Source of the DNA: Geothrix fermentans DSM 14018
GTDB taxonomy: Bacteria > Acidobacteriota > Holophagae > Holophagales > Holophagaceae
Direction: 5' to 3'
Assembly: GCF_000428885.1 (NCBI RefSeq)
Contig: NZ_KE386810.1
Location: 84,217-148,216 of the forward strand
Length of the DNA stretch: 64,000 nt
Part shown: positions 38,253 to 46,787 of the stretch, in pieces
Numbering within the stretch: the stretch's first letter is position 1
Layout of the letters: each line of letters begins with the position of its first letter
Program-made: the position numbers and the translations under genes
The notes under the pieces: generated by a model
Databases searched by the model: none
Seen by the model: the letters and a program-made list of their open reading frames with translations, nothing else
Told to the model about the DNA's origin: nothing

Positions 38253-38576
38253 ATGAAGGTCCACTACACCGGCCGCCACGTGGAGCTCACCGAGCCCCTG
38301 AAGCAGTTCACCAAGGAGCGGCTGGACAAGATGGCCACCTACCTGGACGACATCATCGACGTCCACGTGATCCTCGCCGTGGAGAAGCACCGGCATGCGG
38401 CGGAGATCACCCTGAAGACCCGAGCCAGCGCCTTCGTGGCGTCCGCGACCACGGACGACATGTACACGAGCATCACCCAGGCCATCGAAAAGCTGGACGT
38501 CCAGGCCCACAAGCTCCAGGGCAAGCGCAATACCCGGGGGCATGAGACTGTCCGGACAGGAGTTGCCGAGGAATAG
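38253..38576 (+). CDS. hpf: Ribosome hibernation-promoting factor, short form
   Basis: 107 residues, the single-domain HPF/YfiA fold that binds the 30S decoding centre and inactivates ribosomes in slow growth. Seen: MKVHYTGRHVELTEPLKQF, the IIDVHVILAVEKHRHAAEIT strand, and DDMYTSITQAIEKLDVQAHK. The long-form C-terminal domain is absent, so dimerisation would follow the short-form route. AGGAGTGTCCC precedes the ATG. A GC-rich palindrome follows. Confidence 0.95.
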   Translation: MKVHYTGRHVELTEPLKQFTKERLDKMATYLDDIIDVHVILAVEKHRHAAEITLKTRASAFVASATTDDMYTSITQAIEKLDVQAHKLQGKRNTRGHETVRTGVAEE

Positions 38577-38600
38577 CCCCGAAACCCCTGGTTTCGAGTA

Positions 38601-38629
38601 AACGCGGCCCCGCCTGGCGGGGCCGCGTT
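38601..38629 (+). terminator. Palindromic probable terminator after hpf
   Basis: A 29-base perfect palindrome, AACGCGGCCCCGCC-T-GGCGGGGCCGCGTT, followed by the weak T stretch ATTCTA. Likely ends the accA-to-hpf transcript; the short T tract lowers certainty. Confidence 0.6.
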
Positions 38630-38652
38630 ATTCTAGATGGCTGGAGCCTCAC

Positions 38653-38817
38653 ATGCCCGATCCCACCCATCTCTACGCCCCGAAGAACACCACCGAGCCC
38701 ACCCAGATCTGCGAGAAGTGCCGAAATCCCTACACGCTGGAGCACTTCCAGCACGGCATCGAAGGCCAGGAGTGCATCTGCCGCCGCTGCCTCCGGGTGA
38801 TGGGGTACAAGGTATAG
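38653..38817 (+). CDS. Small zinc-ribbon protein, 54 residues
   Basis: A short open frame between hpf and mqnC with a GGAG site 8 bases before the ATG and a stop two bases before mqnC. The protein has a CEKC pair and, 20 residues later, CICRRC, giving a CxxC...CxxC zinc-ribbon pattern in a 54-residue chain that ends MGYKV. It has no visible membrane segment. Such mini-ribbons occur as transcription or ribosome accessory factors and as metal chaperones, but I do not recognise the family. The tight spacing suggests translation together with mqnC, which also contains metal-cluster cysteines. Confidence 0.7.
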   Translation: MPDPTHLYAPKNTTEPTQICEKCRNPYTLEHFQHGIEGQECICRRCLRVMGYKV

Positions 38818-38819
38818 AC

Positions 38820-39920
38820 ATGCTGAAGGCCCTCGATCACCCCGAGGCGATCCTGGAGGGCGTCCTCCAGGGCCGCCGTGTCTCCGCCGCCGAGGCCCTG
38901 GCGCTCCTGGAGCGGGCTGAGCTGCCTGACCTGGCCGTGGCCGCCACCGCGGCCCGGGACTGCCACAACGATCCCCGGCGCGTGAGCTACGTCATCGACC
39001 GGAACGTGAACTACACGGACGTCTGCAACGTCTACTGCACCTTCTGTGCCTTCTACCACAAGCCCGGCGACAGCCGCGGCTACGTGCTCACCAAGGAGCA
39101 GCTCAAGCAGAAGGCAGAGGAGACCCAGGCCATCGGCGGCACGGGCTTCCTGCTCCAGGGCGGCGTGAACCCGGACCTGCCCTGGGACTACTACCTGGAC
39201 CTGGTTCGCTACCTCCACCACGACTTGGGCATTTGGGTCCACGGGTTCTCGCCCGTGGAGATCCAGATGATGGCCAAGCTCAGCGGCCAGACCCTGCGCA
39301 AGACCATCTCGGACCTGCGGGACGCGGGCCTCGGCTCCATCCCCGGGGGCGGCGCCGAGATCCTGGTGGACCGCATCCGCAAGAAGATCGCGCCACTCAA
39401 GGGCGGCCGCGAGAAGTGGCTGGAAGTGATGGAAGCCGCCCACGAGGAGGGCGTGAAGACCACGGGCACCATGATGTTCGGCATCACGGAGACCCTGGCC
39501 GAGCGCATCGAGCACCTGGAGGCTCTGCGTGACCAGCAGGACCGGGCCCTGGCTCGGAACAATGGCGGCGGCTACACCGCCTTCGCCGCCTGGCCCTTCC
39601 AGAGCGGCCACACGCCCTGGGAGGGCAAGGTGCCCAAGCCCACGGACGTGGAGTACCTGCGCACCATCGCCGTGGCGCGCATCTTCCTCGACAACTTCGC
39701 GCACGTCCAGAGCAGCTGGGTCACCATGGGCCGCAAGACCGGGCAGCTGGCCCTGCACTACGGCTGCGACGACATGGGCAGCCTCATGCTCGAGGAGAAC
39801 GTCGTCAGCGCCGCGGGCACCTGCTACAGCGTGAACAAGGATGAGATGACCCGCATGATCCGCTCCGCCGGCTACGAGCCCTGGCAGCGGGACAACATCT
39901 ACGGCGAGATCCAGGGCTGA
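38820..39920 (+). CDS. mqnC: Cyclic dehypoxanthinyl futalosine synthase
   Basis: 366-residue radical SAM enzyme of the futalosine route to menaquinone. It closes dehypoxanthine futalosine to the cyclic product. The [4Fe-4S] cysteines are Cys69, Cys73 and Cys76 in [37 protein letters not shown] and [19 protein letters not shown] are typical of MqnC rather than MqnE. Its presence implies menaquinone as the quinone pool, consistent with the cytochrome c/b quinol oxidases nearby at 17131-21213. Preceded by the zinc-ribbon gene with a 2-base gap. An in-frame extension upstream is not supported. Confidence 0.95.
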   Translation: MLKALDHPEAILEGVLQGRRVSAAEALALLERAELPDLAVAATAARDCHNDPRRVSYVIDRNVNYTDVCNVYCTFCAFYHKPGDSRGYVLTKEQLKQKAEETQAIGGTGFLLQGGVNPDLPWDYYLDLVRYLHHDLGIWVHGFSPVEIQMMAKLSGQTLRKTISDLRDAGLGSIPGGGAEILVDRIRKKIAPLKGGREKWLEVMEAAHEEGVKTTGTMMFGITETLAERIEHLEALRDQQDRALARNNGGGYTAFAAWPFQSGHTPWEGKVPKPTDVEYLRTIAVARIFLDNFAHVQSSWVTMGRKTGQLALHYGCDDMGSLMLEENVVSAAGTCYSVNKDEMTRMIRSAGYEPWQRDNIYGEIQG

Positions 39921-39957
39921 CCGGGTTCTCTCCGCCACACCTCCCCGGAGTCCAGCC

Positions 39958-41808
39958 ATGCCCGTCTACCGCTCCCGCACCTCGACCCACGGCCGCAACA
40001 TGGCGGGGGCGCGCGCGCTCTGGCGGGCGACTGGCGTCCAGGAAGGCGACTTCGGCAAGCCCATCATCGCCGTCGTCAATTCCTTCACGCAGTTCGTGCC
40101 GGGGCACGTGCACCTGAAGGACCTGGGCCAGCTGGTGGCGCGCGAGATCGAGGCGGCCGGCGGCCTCGCCAAGGAGTTCAGCACCATCGCCATCGACGAC
40201 GGCATCGCCATGGGCCATGACGGCATGCTCTACTCGCTGCCCTCGCGGGATCTCATCGCCGACTCCGTCGAGTACATGGTCAACGCGCACTGCGCCGACG
40301 CCATGGTGTGCATCTCGAACTGCGACAAGATCACGCCGGGGATGCTGATGGCCGCCCTGCGCATCAACATCCCGACCATCTTCGTGTCCGGCGGGCCCAT
40401 GGAGGCCGGCAAGGTGCAGTGGCAGGGCGAGACCATCGCCGTGGACCTCATCGACGCCATGATCAAGGCCGGCGACAGCAAAGTGTCGGATGCCGAGGTC
40501 GAGAGCTTCGAGCGCTCCGCCTGCCCCACCTGCGGCTCCTGCTCGGGCATGTTCACCGCCAACTCCATGAACTGCCTCACGGAGGCCCTCGGCCTGTCGC
40601 TGCCCGGCAACGGCACCCTCGTCGCCACCCACGCCGACCGCCGGGACCTGTTCCTCCAGGCCGGCCGCGGCATCGTCGAGCTCTGCCGGCGCTGGTACCA
40701 GGACGGCGACGCCTCGGCGCTGCCGCGGGGCATCGCCACCCGCGAGGCCTTCGAGAACGCCATGGCCCTCGATGTGGCCATGGGCGGCTCGACGAACACC
40801 GTGCTCCACCTGCTGGCGGCCGCCCAGGAGGCGGGCGTGGACTTCACCATGGCGGACATCGACCGGGTCTCCCGCCGCGTGCCCTGCCTGGCCAAGGTGG
40901 CTCCGGCCACCCAGCAGTACCACGTGGAGGACGTGCACCGCGCCGGTGGCGTCCTGGGCATCCTCGCCGAACTGGATCGCGCGGGCCTGCTCCACCGCGA
41001 GGCCGCGACGGTGCATGCACCCACGCTGGGGAAGGCCATCGAGTCCTGGGACGTGGTCCGGGGCGACCGGGCCGTGCTCGACTTCTTCCGCGCCGCGCCG
41101 GGCGGCGTGCCGACCCAGGAAGCCTTCTCCCAGGACCGCCGCTTCCCGGAGCTCGACCTGGACCGCGAGCGCGGCTGCATCCGCGATGCCGCCCACGCCT
41201 ACACCCGCGAAGGCGGCCTGGCGGTGCTCCACGGCAACATCGCCACGGACGGCTGCATCGTCAAGACCGCCGGCGTGGATGAGAGCATCTGGAGATTCTC
41301 CGGCCGCGCCCGGGTCTTCGAAAGCCAGGAGGAGGCGGTCGGCGGCATCCTCGGCGGTCAGGTCGTGGCGGGCGATGTGGTCGTCATCCGCTACGAGGGC
41401 CCCAAGGGCGGGCCGGGCATGCAGGAGATGCTCTACCCGACCTCGTTCCTGAAGTCCAAGGACCTGGGCAAGGCCTGCGCCCTCCTGACCGATGGCCGCT
41501 TTTCGGGCGGGACCTCGGGGCTGTCCATCGGCCACGTCTCGCCGGAGGCCGCCGACGGCGGTGCCATCGGGCTGGTGGAGGACGGCGACACCATCGAGAT
41601 CGACATCCCCGCCCGCAGCATCCGCCTGGCCGTGAGCGACGACGAGATGGCGCGCCGGGGGGCTGCCATGGAGGCCCGGGGCGACATGGCTTGGCAGCCG
41701 GTGAAGCGGAAGCGCCAGGTGTCGGCGGCCCTCCAGGCCTATGCGCTGATGGCGACCTCTGCGGACCGCGGCGCCGTGCGCGACGTCCGGCAGATCCGGC
41801 GCCGCTGA
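39958..41808 (+). CDS. ilvD: Dihydroxy-acid dehydratase
   Basis: 616 residues, full length. It dehydrates dihydroxy-isovalerate and dihydroxy-methylvalerate in valine, isoleucine and pantothenate synthesis. Iron-sulfur cluster cysteines lie in [12 protein letters not shown] and [20 protein letters not shown], and the C-terminal block [20 protein letters not shown] is intact. The length and spacing match the E. coli [4Fe-4S] type. CCGGAG 7-8 bases before the ATG marks the start. It is convergent with hisG, with only 7 bases between stops, and no other branched-chain gene is in the window. Confidence 0.97.
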   Translation: MPVYRSRTSTHGRNMAGARALWRATGVQEGDFGKPIIAVVNSFTQFVPGHVHLKDLGQLVAREIEAAGGLAKEFSTIAIDDGIAMGHDGMLYSLPSRDLIADSVEYMVNAHCADAMVCISNCDKITPGMLMAALRINIPTIFVSGGPMEAGKVQWQGETIAVDLIDAMIKAGDSKVSDAEVESFERSACPTCGSCSGMFTANSMNCLTEALGLSLPGNGTLVATHADRRDLFLQAGRGIVELCRRWYQDGDASALPRGIATREAFENAMALDVAMGGSTNTVLHLLAAAQEAGVDFTMADIDRVSRRVPCLAKVAPATQQYHVEDVHRAGGVLGILAELDRAGLLHREAATVHAPTLGKAIESWDVVRGDRAVLDFFRAAPGGVPTQEAFSQDRRFPELDLDRERGCIRDAAHAYTREGGLAVLHGNIATDGCIVKTAGVDESIWRFSGRARVFESQEEAVGGILGGQVVAGDVVVIRYEGPKGGPGMQEMLYPTSFLKSKDLGKACALLTDGRFSGGTSGLSIGHVSPEAADGGAIGLVEDGDTIEIDIPARSIRLAVSDDEMARRGAAMEARGDMAWQPVKRKRQVSAALQAYALMATSADRGAVRDVRQIRRR

Positions 41809-41815
41809 GGGACGG

Positions 41816-42466
41816 TCAGTCCCCGCCCTTCAAGGCCGCGACGAGGGCCGCGGCCAGGGGCTGGAGGCGGCCGGGCTCGCTGAGGTAGGCGCCCCGGGCG
41901 GCCACCAGGCGGGCGGAGGAGCGGCCGAGGACGGCGGTCTCCACCAGACCGTGGGCCTTGAGGGTCCCGCCGGTCTGCACCAGGTCCACGATGGCGTCCG
42001 CCAGGCCCAGCAGGGGCGCCAACTCCGCGCTGCTGCTGAGGGGCACCAGCTCCGCGGTGAGGTCCTCGCGCGCCAGCCATGCCTCGGTGGCCTTGGGGAA
42101 CTTGGTGGCCAGGCGCAGGTGGGGCTTGGCGCGGAGCTGGTCGAGGGTGACGCCGGCCTGGGCGCAGAGCGACAGGCGGCAGGCGCCGAAGCCCAGGTCC
42201 GCCAGCTCCAGCAGGTCCATGTCCATCTCGTCCAGGGTGTCCGAACCGACGATGCCCAGCGAGGCCACGCCGGCGGCCACATAGCGGGGCAGGTCCGCGC
42301 CCTTGAGGAGCAGGGCGGCCACGCCGGGCGTGGCGGTGGGAATGCGCAGCACCCGGGACTTCAGCGCCGCGGCGTCCAGGGCCAGGGGCGTGCCCGCCAG
42401 CTTCGGCACCAGCTCGTCGCCGAGGCGGCCCTTGGGGAAGGCGATGAGCAGGGTCTGGGGCGTCAT
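41816..42466 (-). CDS. hisG: ATP phosphoribosyltransferase, short form
   Basis: 216 residues, catalysing the first committed step of histidine synthesis, ATP plus PRPP to phosphoribosyl-ATP. Blocks: LIAFPKGRLGDE, GIVGSDTLDEM, DLGFGACRLSLCA, KFPKATEAWLA and DAIVDLVQTGGTLKAHGL. The C-terminal regulatory domain of the long form is absent, so activity and histidine feedback should depend on HisZ, encoded just upstream with a 4-base overlap. It is the last gene of the operon although it encodes the first enzyme. Confidence 0.95.
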   Translation of the reverse strand: MTPQTLLIAFPKGRLGDELVPKLAGTPLALDAAALKSRVLRIPTATPGVAALLLKGADLPRYVAAGVASLGIVGSDTLDEMDMDLLELADLGFGACRLSLCAQAGVTLDQLRAKPHLRLATKFPKATEAWLAREDLTAELVPLSSSAELAPLLGLADAIVDLVQTGGTLKAHGLVETAVLGRSSARLVAARGAYLSEPGRLQPLAAALVAALKGGD

Positions 42467-43431
42467 CGGGGCTCCTCGAAGAGGTCGGGCCGGGTGCCGG
42501 CCAGGTCCAGCAGGCGGGAGAGGCGCACGCAGAAGCCCGCGGCCTGCCAGGGCCGGCCCAGGCCCGGGAAGAGGCGGTCGTAGCGGCCGCCCGCGGCCAG
42601 CTCCTGCTGGGCGCCGGGGGCCCACAGGCGCAGGGTGGGGCCCGTATAGAAGCCCAGTCCCGCCACGTCCGCCAGGTCCACGCGCAGCTCCAGGTTCGGC
42701 GGCAGGATGGGCAGCAGGGACCTCAGCGCGCGATCCATGTGGGCCCGCTCCTCCTCCAGGAGGGTCGCGTAGGGGCTGGTGGCGAGGGCGTCCAGGGTGC
42801 CGGGCCCGTCCATCACCGAGAGCAGGGCCTCCGCATGGGCCGAGAGCCGGGTGGCGGCGGGATGGCCGTCCAGCGCCTCGCGCACCCGGTGGGGCGCGCG
42901 GCGCGAGAGGGCAGCGACCACCGAGTCCGCCAGCTCCCCGAACAGGCCCTCCGCCTCGAGGGGGCGCCGCACCAGGGCCGCGTTGCCCAGGTGGAGGATG
43001 GCGCTCTTGAGGCCCAGGAGGCCGGGGACGGCCATGAGCATCCGGGCCAGCTCCACATCCGCCTCCGGGGCGGGCTCGCCCTCGGGCTGGATGCGCTCGC
43101 AGCCCACCTCGAAGCGCTCCACGGCCTCCCAGGGCTGCACGGGCCGCCGGAACACCGCCCCGGCGTAGGCCACGCGGTCCGGCGGCGCAGGGAAGGTCCG
43201 GGCCAGCAGGCCCGCCAGGGCCATGGTGAAGTCCCAGCGGAGGGCCACCAGGTCCTCGCCGTCGAAGAAGCGCAGCGCGCCCTCGGGCACGGCCTCCCGC
43301 AGCACGAGGGAGGGGTGCATCTCGCGGTAGCCGTGGGCCGCGAAATGCTCCATGAGGATGCCCTCCCAGCGGCGGAGCCGGGCGGCGGCGCTGAAGAACA
43401 GGTCGGGGAAGTGGGGCGTGCGGACGGCCAT
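42463..43431 (-). CDS. hisZ: ATP phosphoribosyltransferase regulatory subunit
   Basis: 322 residues, a histidyl-tRNA-synthetase paralog that has lost aminoacylation and activates short-form HisG. Class II synthetase motifs are recognisable: FAAHGYREMHPSLV (motif 1), LRWDFTMALAGLLA and YAGAVFRRPVQPWE near motif 2, RFEVGCERI and GFYTGPTLRLWAPG. AAGGRYDRLFPGLG near the C-terminus corresponds to motif 3 context. It overlaps hisG by 4 bases and its start codon shares its last base with the hisIE stop, so hisZ and hisG are translated as a unit. Confidence 0.92.
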   Translation of the reverse strand: MAVRTPHFPDLFFSAAARLRRWEGILMEHFAAHGYREMHPSLVLREAVPEGALRFFDGEDLVALRWDFTMALAGLLARTFPAPPDRVAYAGAVFRRPVQPWEAVERFEVGCERIQPEGEPAPEADVELARMLMAVPGLLGLKSAILHLGNAALVRRPLEAEGLFGELADSVVAALSRRAPHRVREALDGHPAATRLSAHAEALLSVMDGPGTLDALATSPYATLLEEERAHMDRALRSLLPILPPNLELRVDLADVAGLGFYTGPTLRLWAPGAQQELAAGGRYDRLFPGLGRPWQAAGFCVRLSRLLDLAGTRPDLFEEPR

Positions 43432-44090
43432 CAGGCGGGCCCTCCCGTGCGGTCGGCGTGGCGCTGATGCAATACCTCCACCACATCGAGGAGGCTCGCG
43501 CCACGCTCCAGCAGCAGCATGTCGAGGTGGAAGAGCAGGTCCGCGGCCTCGCCCAGGAACTCTGCGCGGTCGTCGTTCTTGGCCGCGATGACCACTTCGC
43601 CGGCCTCTTCCACCACCTTCTTGGCGATGCGGTCCACGCCTTTGGCGAAGAGCTTCTGGGTGTAGCTGCCGTTGAGGTCCGCCGAGGCCTTGCGGGAGGC
43701 CAGCAGGGCCTCCAGGCGGCCCAGCCAGGGCAGGGTGGCGGGCCAGGGGGCGGCGTTGGGAGCAGCGTTGGGGCCGCCGTCCGGATCCGCGTCGAAGCAG
43801 CTCTGCGTGCCGCGATGGCAGCTGGGGCCCTCGGGCTCCGCGAGGATGAGGAGGGCATCGGAGTCGCAGTCCGGGCGGATCTGCACGAGGCGGAGGCGGT
43901 TCCCGCTGCTTTCGCCCTTCACCCAGAGCGCCTGGCGGGAGCGGCTCCAGAAGGTGACGAAGCCGGAGTCGAGGGTGCGCTGGAGGGCCTCGCGGTTGAG
44001 CCAGGCCACCATGCGCACCTCGCCGGCGCGGTCCTGCACGATGCCGGGGATGAGACCGGCGGAATCGAAGGTGAGCGTGTCGAGGTCCAT
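43431..44090 (-). CDS. hisIE: Bifunctional phosphoribosyl-AMP cyclohydrolase / phosphoribosyl-ATP pyrophosphatase
   Basis: 219 residues fusing steps two and three of histidine synthesis. HisI part: MVAWLNREALQRTL, RPDCDSDALLIL and the zinc ligands in GPSCHRGTQSCF. HisE part after a short Ala/Pro linker: SYTQKLFAKGVDRIAKKVVE and EAGEVVIAAKNDD, the MazG-like Mg site. The ATG at 44090 lies one base after the hisF stop; longer in-frame sequence upstream is not conserved. It overlaps hisZ by one base. Confidence 0.95.
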   Translation of the reverse strand: MDLDTLTFDSAGLIPGIVQDRAGEVRMVAWLNREALQRTLDSGFVTFWSRSRQALWVKGESSGNRLRLVQIRPDCDSDALLILAEPEGPSCHRGTQSCFDADPDGGPNAAPNAAPWPATLPWLGRLEALLASRKASADLNGSYTQKLFAKGVDRIAKKVVEEAGEVVIAAKNDDRAEFLGEAADLLFHLDMLLLERGASLLDVVEVLHQRHADRTGGPA

Positions 44091-44091
44091 G

Positions 44092-44844
44092 TCAGATCCG
44101 TATGGAGAGGTCGTTCTGGGCGAGGTAGGCCTTGAGGCGGGGGATGGGCAGGATGCCCTCGTGGAAGAGCGTGGCCGCCAGCACGGCATCCGCGCCGTGC
44201 TGGAGGGCCTCCAGGAAGTGGACCTCCCGGCCCGCGCCGCCGGAGGCGATGAGGGGGATGGGCAGCTCCGAGGCCAGGTCCAGCAGGGGCAGGTCGAAGC
44301 CGTCGCCAGTGCCGTCGCGGTCCATGGAAGTGAGCAGGATCTCGCCGGCGCCGAGGTCGTTGAGCTCCCAGAGCCAGTCCACGGCAGCGCGCTCCGTGGG
44401 TTCGGTGCCGCCCTTGAGGTAGACGCGCCAGCCCAGGTCGGCGTCGCGCTTCACGTCCACCGCGGCCACCACGCACTGGCTCCCGAAGGCGTCCGCCAGC
44501 TCGCAGACCAGGTCCGGCCGCAGGGAGGCGGCGGTGTTCACGGCCACCTTGTCGGCGCCGGCACGCAGCAGGCTGCGGGCATCGTCCACGCTGGAAACGC
44601 CGCCCCCCACGGTGAAGGGGATGCTCAGCTCCCGGGCCACGCCGCGGACCCAGGCCTCCCGCGTGCCGCGGTTCTCCAGGGAGGCCGCGATGTCGAGGAA
44701 GACCAGCTCGTCCGCGCCCTCCTGGTCGTAGCGGCGGGCCAGGTCCACGGGGTGGCCCAGGTCGCGGAGCTGCTTGAATTGGATGCCCTTCACCACGCGG
44801 CCGTTCTTCACGTCGAGGCAGGGGATGACGCGCTTGGCGGGCAT
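44092..44844 (-). CDS. hisF: Imidazole glycerol phosphate synthase, cyclase subunit
   Basis: 250-residue TIM barrel using ammonia from HisH to form IGP and AICAR. Signature pieces: RVIPCLDVKNGRVVKGIQF, DELVFLDIAAS, PFTVGGGVSSVDDAR, ADKVAVNTAA, GAGEILLTSMDRDGTGDGF and LIASGGAG. Catalytic Asp residues are in CLDVKNG and SMDRDGT. The start codon shares one base with the hisA stop. Confidence 0.96.
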   Translation of the reverse strand: MPAKRVIPCLDVKNGRVVKGIQFKQLRDLGHPVDLARRYDQEGADELVFLDIAASLENRGTREAWVRGVARELSIPFTVGGGVSSVDDARSLLRAGADKVAVNTAASLRPDLVCELADAFGSQCVVAAVDVKRDADLGWRVYLKGGTEPTERAAVDWLWELNDLGAGEILLTSMDRDGTGDGFDLPLLDLASELPIPLIASGGAGREVHFLEALQHGADAVLAATLFHEGILPIPRLKAYLAQNDLSIRI

Positions 44845-45557
44845 CAGGCGCCTCCTTCGAGGGCGGCGCGGGTGCGTGGGTCATCCAGGGGGATGTGTCC
44901 CTCCATGAGGGCCTTGCCGCTGATGGCGCCCACCACGCCAGGCAGCGCGGCCAGGGCGGGAAGGTCGGAGAGGTCCTTCACGCCGCCCGAAGCCTGCACG
45001 CGGAAGCCCTCCCGGGCCACCCAGGCCGCGGCCTCCAGACCCGGCCCCTCCAGGGTGCCGTCGCGGCTCACGTCCGTGACCAGGGCCCGGTCGAAGCCCA
45101 GGGTGAGCAGGGCTTCGAAGACATCCGTGGACTCGCAGGCGCTGGGGGCCTGCCAGCCCCGGGTGACGATGCGCTGGCCCTTGAGGTCCAGGGCCGCAAC
45201 AACGCGGTCGCCGGGGAGGCCCCGCAGGGCCGAGGGCTGCTCCACGGCCAGGGTGCCCGCCACGGCATCGAAGCCCAGGGCCAGCACCTCCTCGATGGCC
45301 GCGCGGTCCCGCAGGCCGCCGCCCAGCTGGAAGCGCACCCCCGGGAACCGGGCGGGGAAGCTGGTGAAGGCCCCCTGGCGAGGCCCGCCGAAGGCGCCGT
45401 CCAGGTCCACCAGGTGGATGCGGCGGGCGCCGGCTTCGATGAGCCGTTCGACCCAGCTCTCCGGCGTGAAGTCATAGAAGGTGGCCTGGGCGCGGTCGCC
45501 GTGGCGCAGGCGGACCAGGCGGCCCTGCATCAGGTCCATGCTCGGGATCAGTTGCAC
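44844..45557 (-). CDS. hisA: Phosphoribosylformimino-AICAR ribotide isomerase
   Basis: 237-residue TIM barrel, step four of histidine synthesis. It has LIPSMDLMQGRLVRLRHGD with the catalytic Asp8-equivalent (SMDLMQG in place of the common AIDLxxG), IHLVDLDGAFGG, FQLGGGLRD, DVSRDGTLEGPG and VQASGGVKDLSDL. The initiation codon is GTG at 45557. It follows hisH by 13 bases and overlaps hisF by one base. Confidence 0.94.
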   Translation of the reverse strand: MQLIPSMDLMQGRLVRLRHGDRAQATFYDFTPESWVERLIEAGARRIHLVDLDGAFGGPRQGAFTSFPARFPGVRFQLGGGLRDRAAIEEVLALGFDAVAGTLAVEQPSALRGLPGDRVVAALDLKGQRIVTRGWQAPSACESTDVFEALLTLGFDRALVTDVSRDGTLEGPGLEAAAWVAREGFRVQASGGVKDLSDLPALAALPGVVGAISGKALMEGHIPLDDPRTRAALEGGA

Positions 45558-45570
45558 AACGCCTCCAGCG

Positions 45571-46206
45571 TCACTGGCATGGTTCCTCCGGGGCGGTCGA
45601 AGCGGCGCCCATCCAGGTGAGCGCGGAGCGGAGCAGGCGCAGGCCGTTGGGCCCGGACTTCTCAGGGTGGGGCTGGAAGCCCATCACCTTCCCCCGGGCC
45701 TCCACGGCGGCGAAGGGGCGGCCGTGGTCGGCCAGGTAGAGGGTCTCGGCGGAGGGCTCCAGGGCGTAGCTGTGGACGAAGTAGAGCCAGGCCCCCTCGG
45801 CGTCCGGCAGGGCCGGGTGGGAGGCGCCCGGACGGACCTGGCACCAGCCCATGTTGGGGACCTTCACGCCCGGGCCCAGTCGCCGCACGAGGCCGGGGAT
45901 CAGGCCCAGCCCGGGGACGCCAGGCGCCTCCTCGCTGCCTTCGGCCAGGAGCTGAAGGCCGAGGCAGATGCCCAGGAGGGGCCGCCCGCCGGCCACCAGA
46001 CCCGGCAGCTCGGACCACCAGCCCCGCTCCCGGAGGGAGCGCTGGGCGGCCTCGAAGTGGCCCACGCCCGGGAGGACGATGGGACCGGAATCCATCGCCT
46101 GGTCCGGGGACGCGGCACGCCGGTAGGCGAAGCCCAGGCGCTCCAGCGCCCCCTCCAGGGAAGCCAGGTTGCCGGCGTCGTAGTCGATGAGGGTGAGGGC
46201 ACTCAT
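45571..46206 (-). CDS. hisH: Imidazole glycerol phosphate synthase, glutaminase subunit
   Basis: 211 residues, a class I glutamine amidotransferase that supplies ammonia to HisF. LIDYDAGNLAS opens the domain, IVLPGVGHFEAA is the oxyanion strand, LLGICLGLQLLAEGSEE holds the nucleophile Cys, VPNMGWCQV is the family marker, and FVHSYAL plus GFQPHPEKSG supply the His and Glu. The ATG overlaps the hisB stop by 4 bases. Confidence 0.96.
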   Translation of the reverse strand: MSALTLIDYDAGNLASLEGALERLGFAYRRAASPDQAMDSGPIVLPGVGHFEAAQRSLRERGWWSELPGLVAGGRPLLGICLGLQLLAEGSEEAPGVPGLGLIPGLVRRLGPGVKVPNMGWCQVRPGASHPALPDAEGAWLYFVHSYALEPSAETLYLADHGRPFAAVEARGKVMGFQPHPEKSGPNGLRLLRSALTWMGAASTAPEEPCQ

Positions 46207-46787
46207 GCGGACAGGGTCCCCTTGGTGGAGGGCACGCCGCCGCCCTCGGCGCGGGTGGCCTGGCGCAGGGCCTTGGCCAGGGCCTTGAAGAGGGCCTCGA
46301 CCTTGTGGTGGGTGTTCACGCCGCGGATGAGGTCCGCGTGGATGGCGAGGCTGCCGCGCATGGCGAGGGCGATGAAGAACTCCCGGACCATCTCCACCTG
46401 GAAGCCGTCGCCGAGGATCACCGGCGGCAGGTCCGCGTGGAACTCGCACCAGGGGCGGCCCGACAGGTCCACCACCACGCGGGCCAGGGCCTCGTCCAGG
46501 GGCACGTAGGCGTGGGCGAAGCGGGCGATGCCGGCGCGGTCGCCCAGGGCCGCCTTCAGCGCATCGCCCAGGCAGAGGCCCACGTCCTCCACCAGGTGGT
46601 GGCTGTCCACGGGCAGGTCGCCGGTGGCCTCCACCTCGAGGCCGAAGCCGCCGTGCTTCGCGAGCTGCATCAGCATGTGGTCGAAGTAGCCCAGGCCCGT
46701 GCGGATGCGGGCCTCGCCGCCGTCCAGCGAAAGGCTCAGCTTCACCTGGGTCTCGGCGGTGGCGCGGGTCAGGGTGGCGGTTCTCAT
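46203..46787 (-). CDS. hisB: Imidazoleglycerol-phosphate dehydratase
   Basis: 194 residues, a monofunctional IGP dehydratase. The duplicated metal-binding motifs are visible: GLGYFDHMLMQLAKHGGF, DSHHLVEDVGLCLGDAL and, in the second half, GVNTHHKVEALFKALAKAL. It lacks the N-terminal histidinol-phosphatase domain of enterobacterial HisB, so another protein must provide that step; see the hisC fusion directly upstream. Start overlaps the hisC/HAD stop by ATGA. Confidence 0.96.
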   Translation of the reverse strand: MRTATLTRATAETQVKLSLSLDGGEARIRTGLGYFDHMLMQLAKHGGFGLEVEATGDLPVDSHHLVEDVGLCLGDALKAALGDRAGIARFAHAYVPLDEALARVVVDLSGRPWCEFHADLPPVILGDGFQVEMVREFFIALAMRGSLAIHADLIRGVNTHHKVEALFKALAKALRQATRAEGGGVPSTKGTLSA

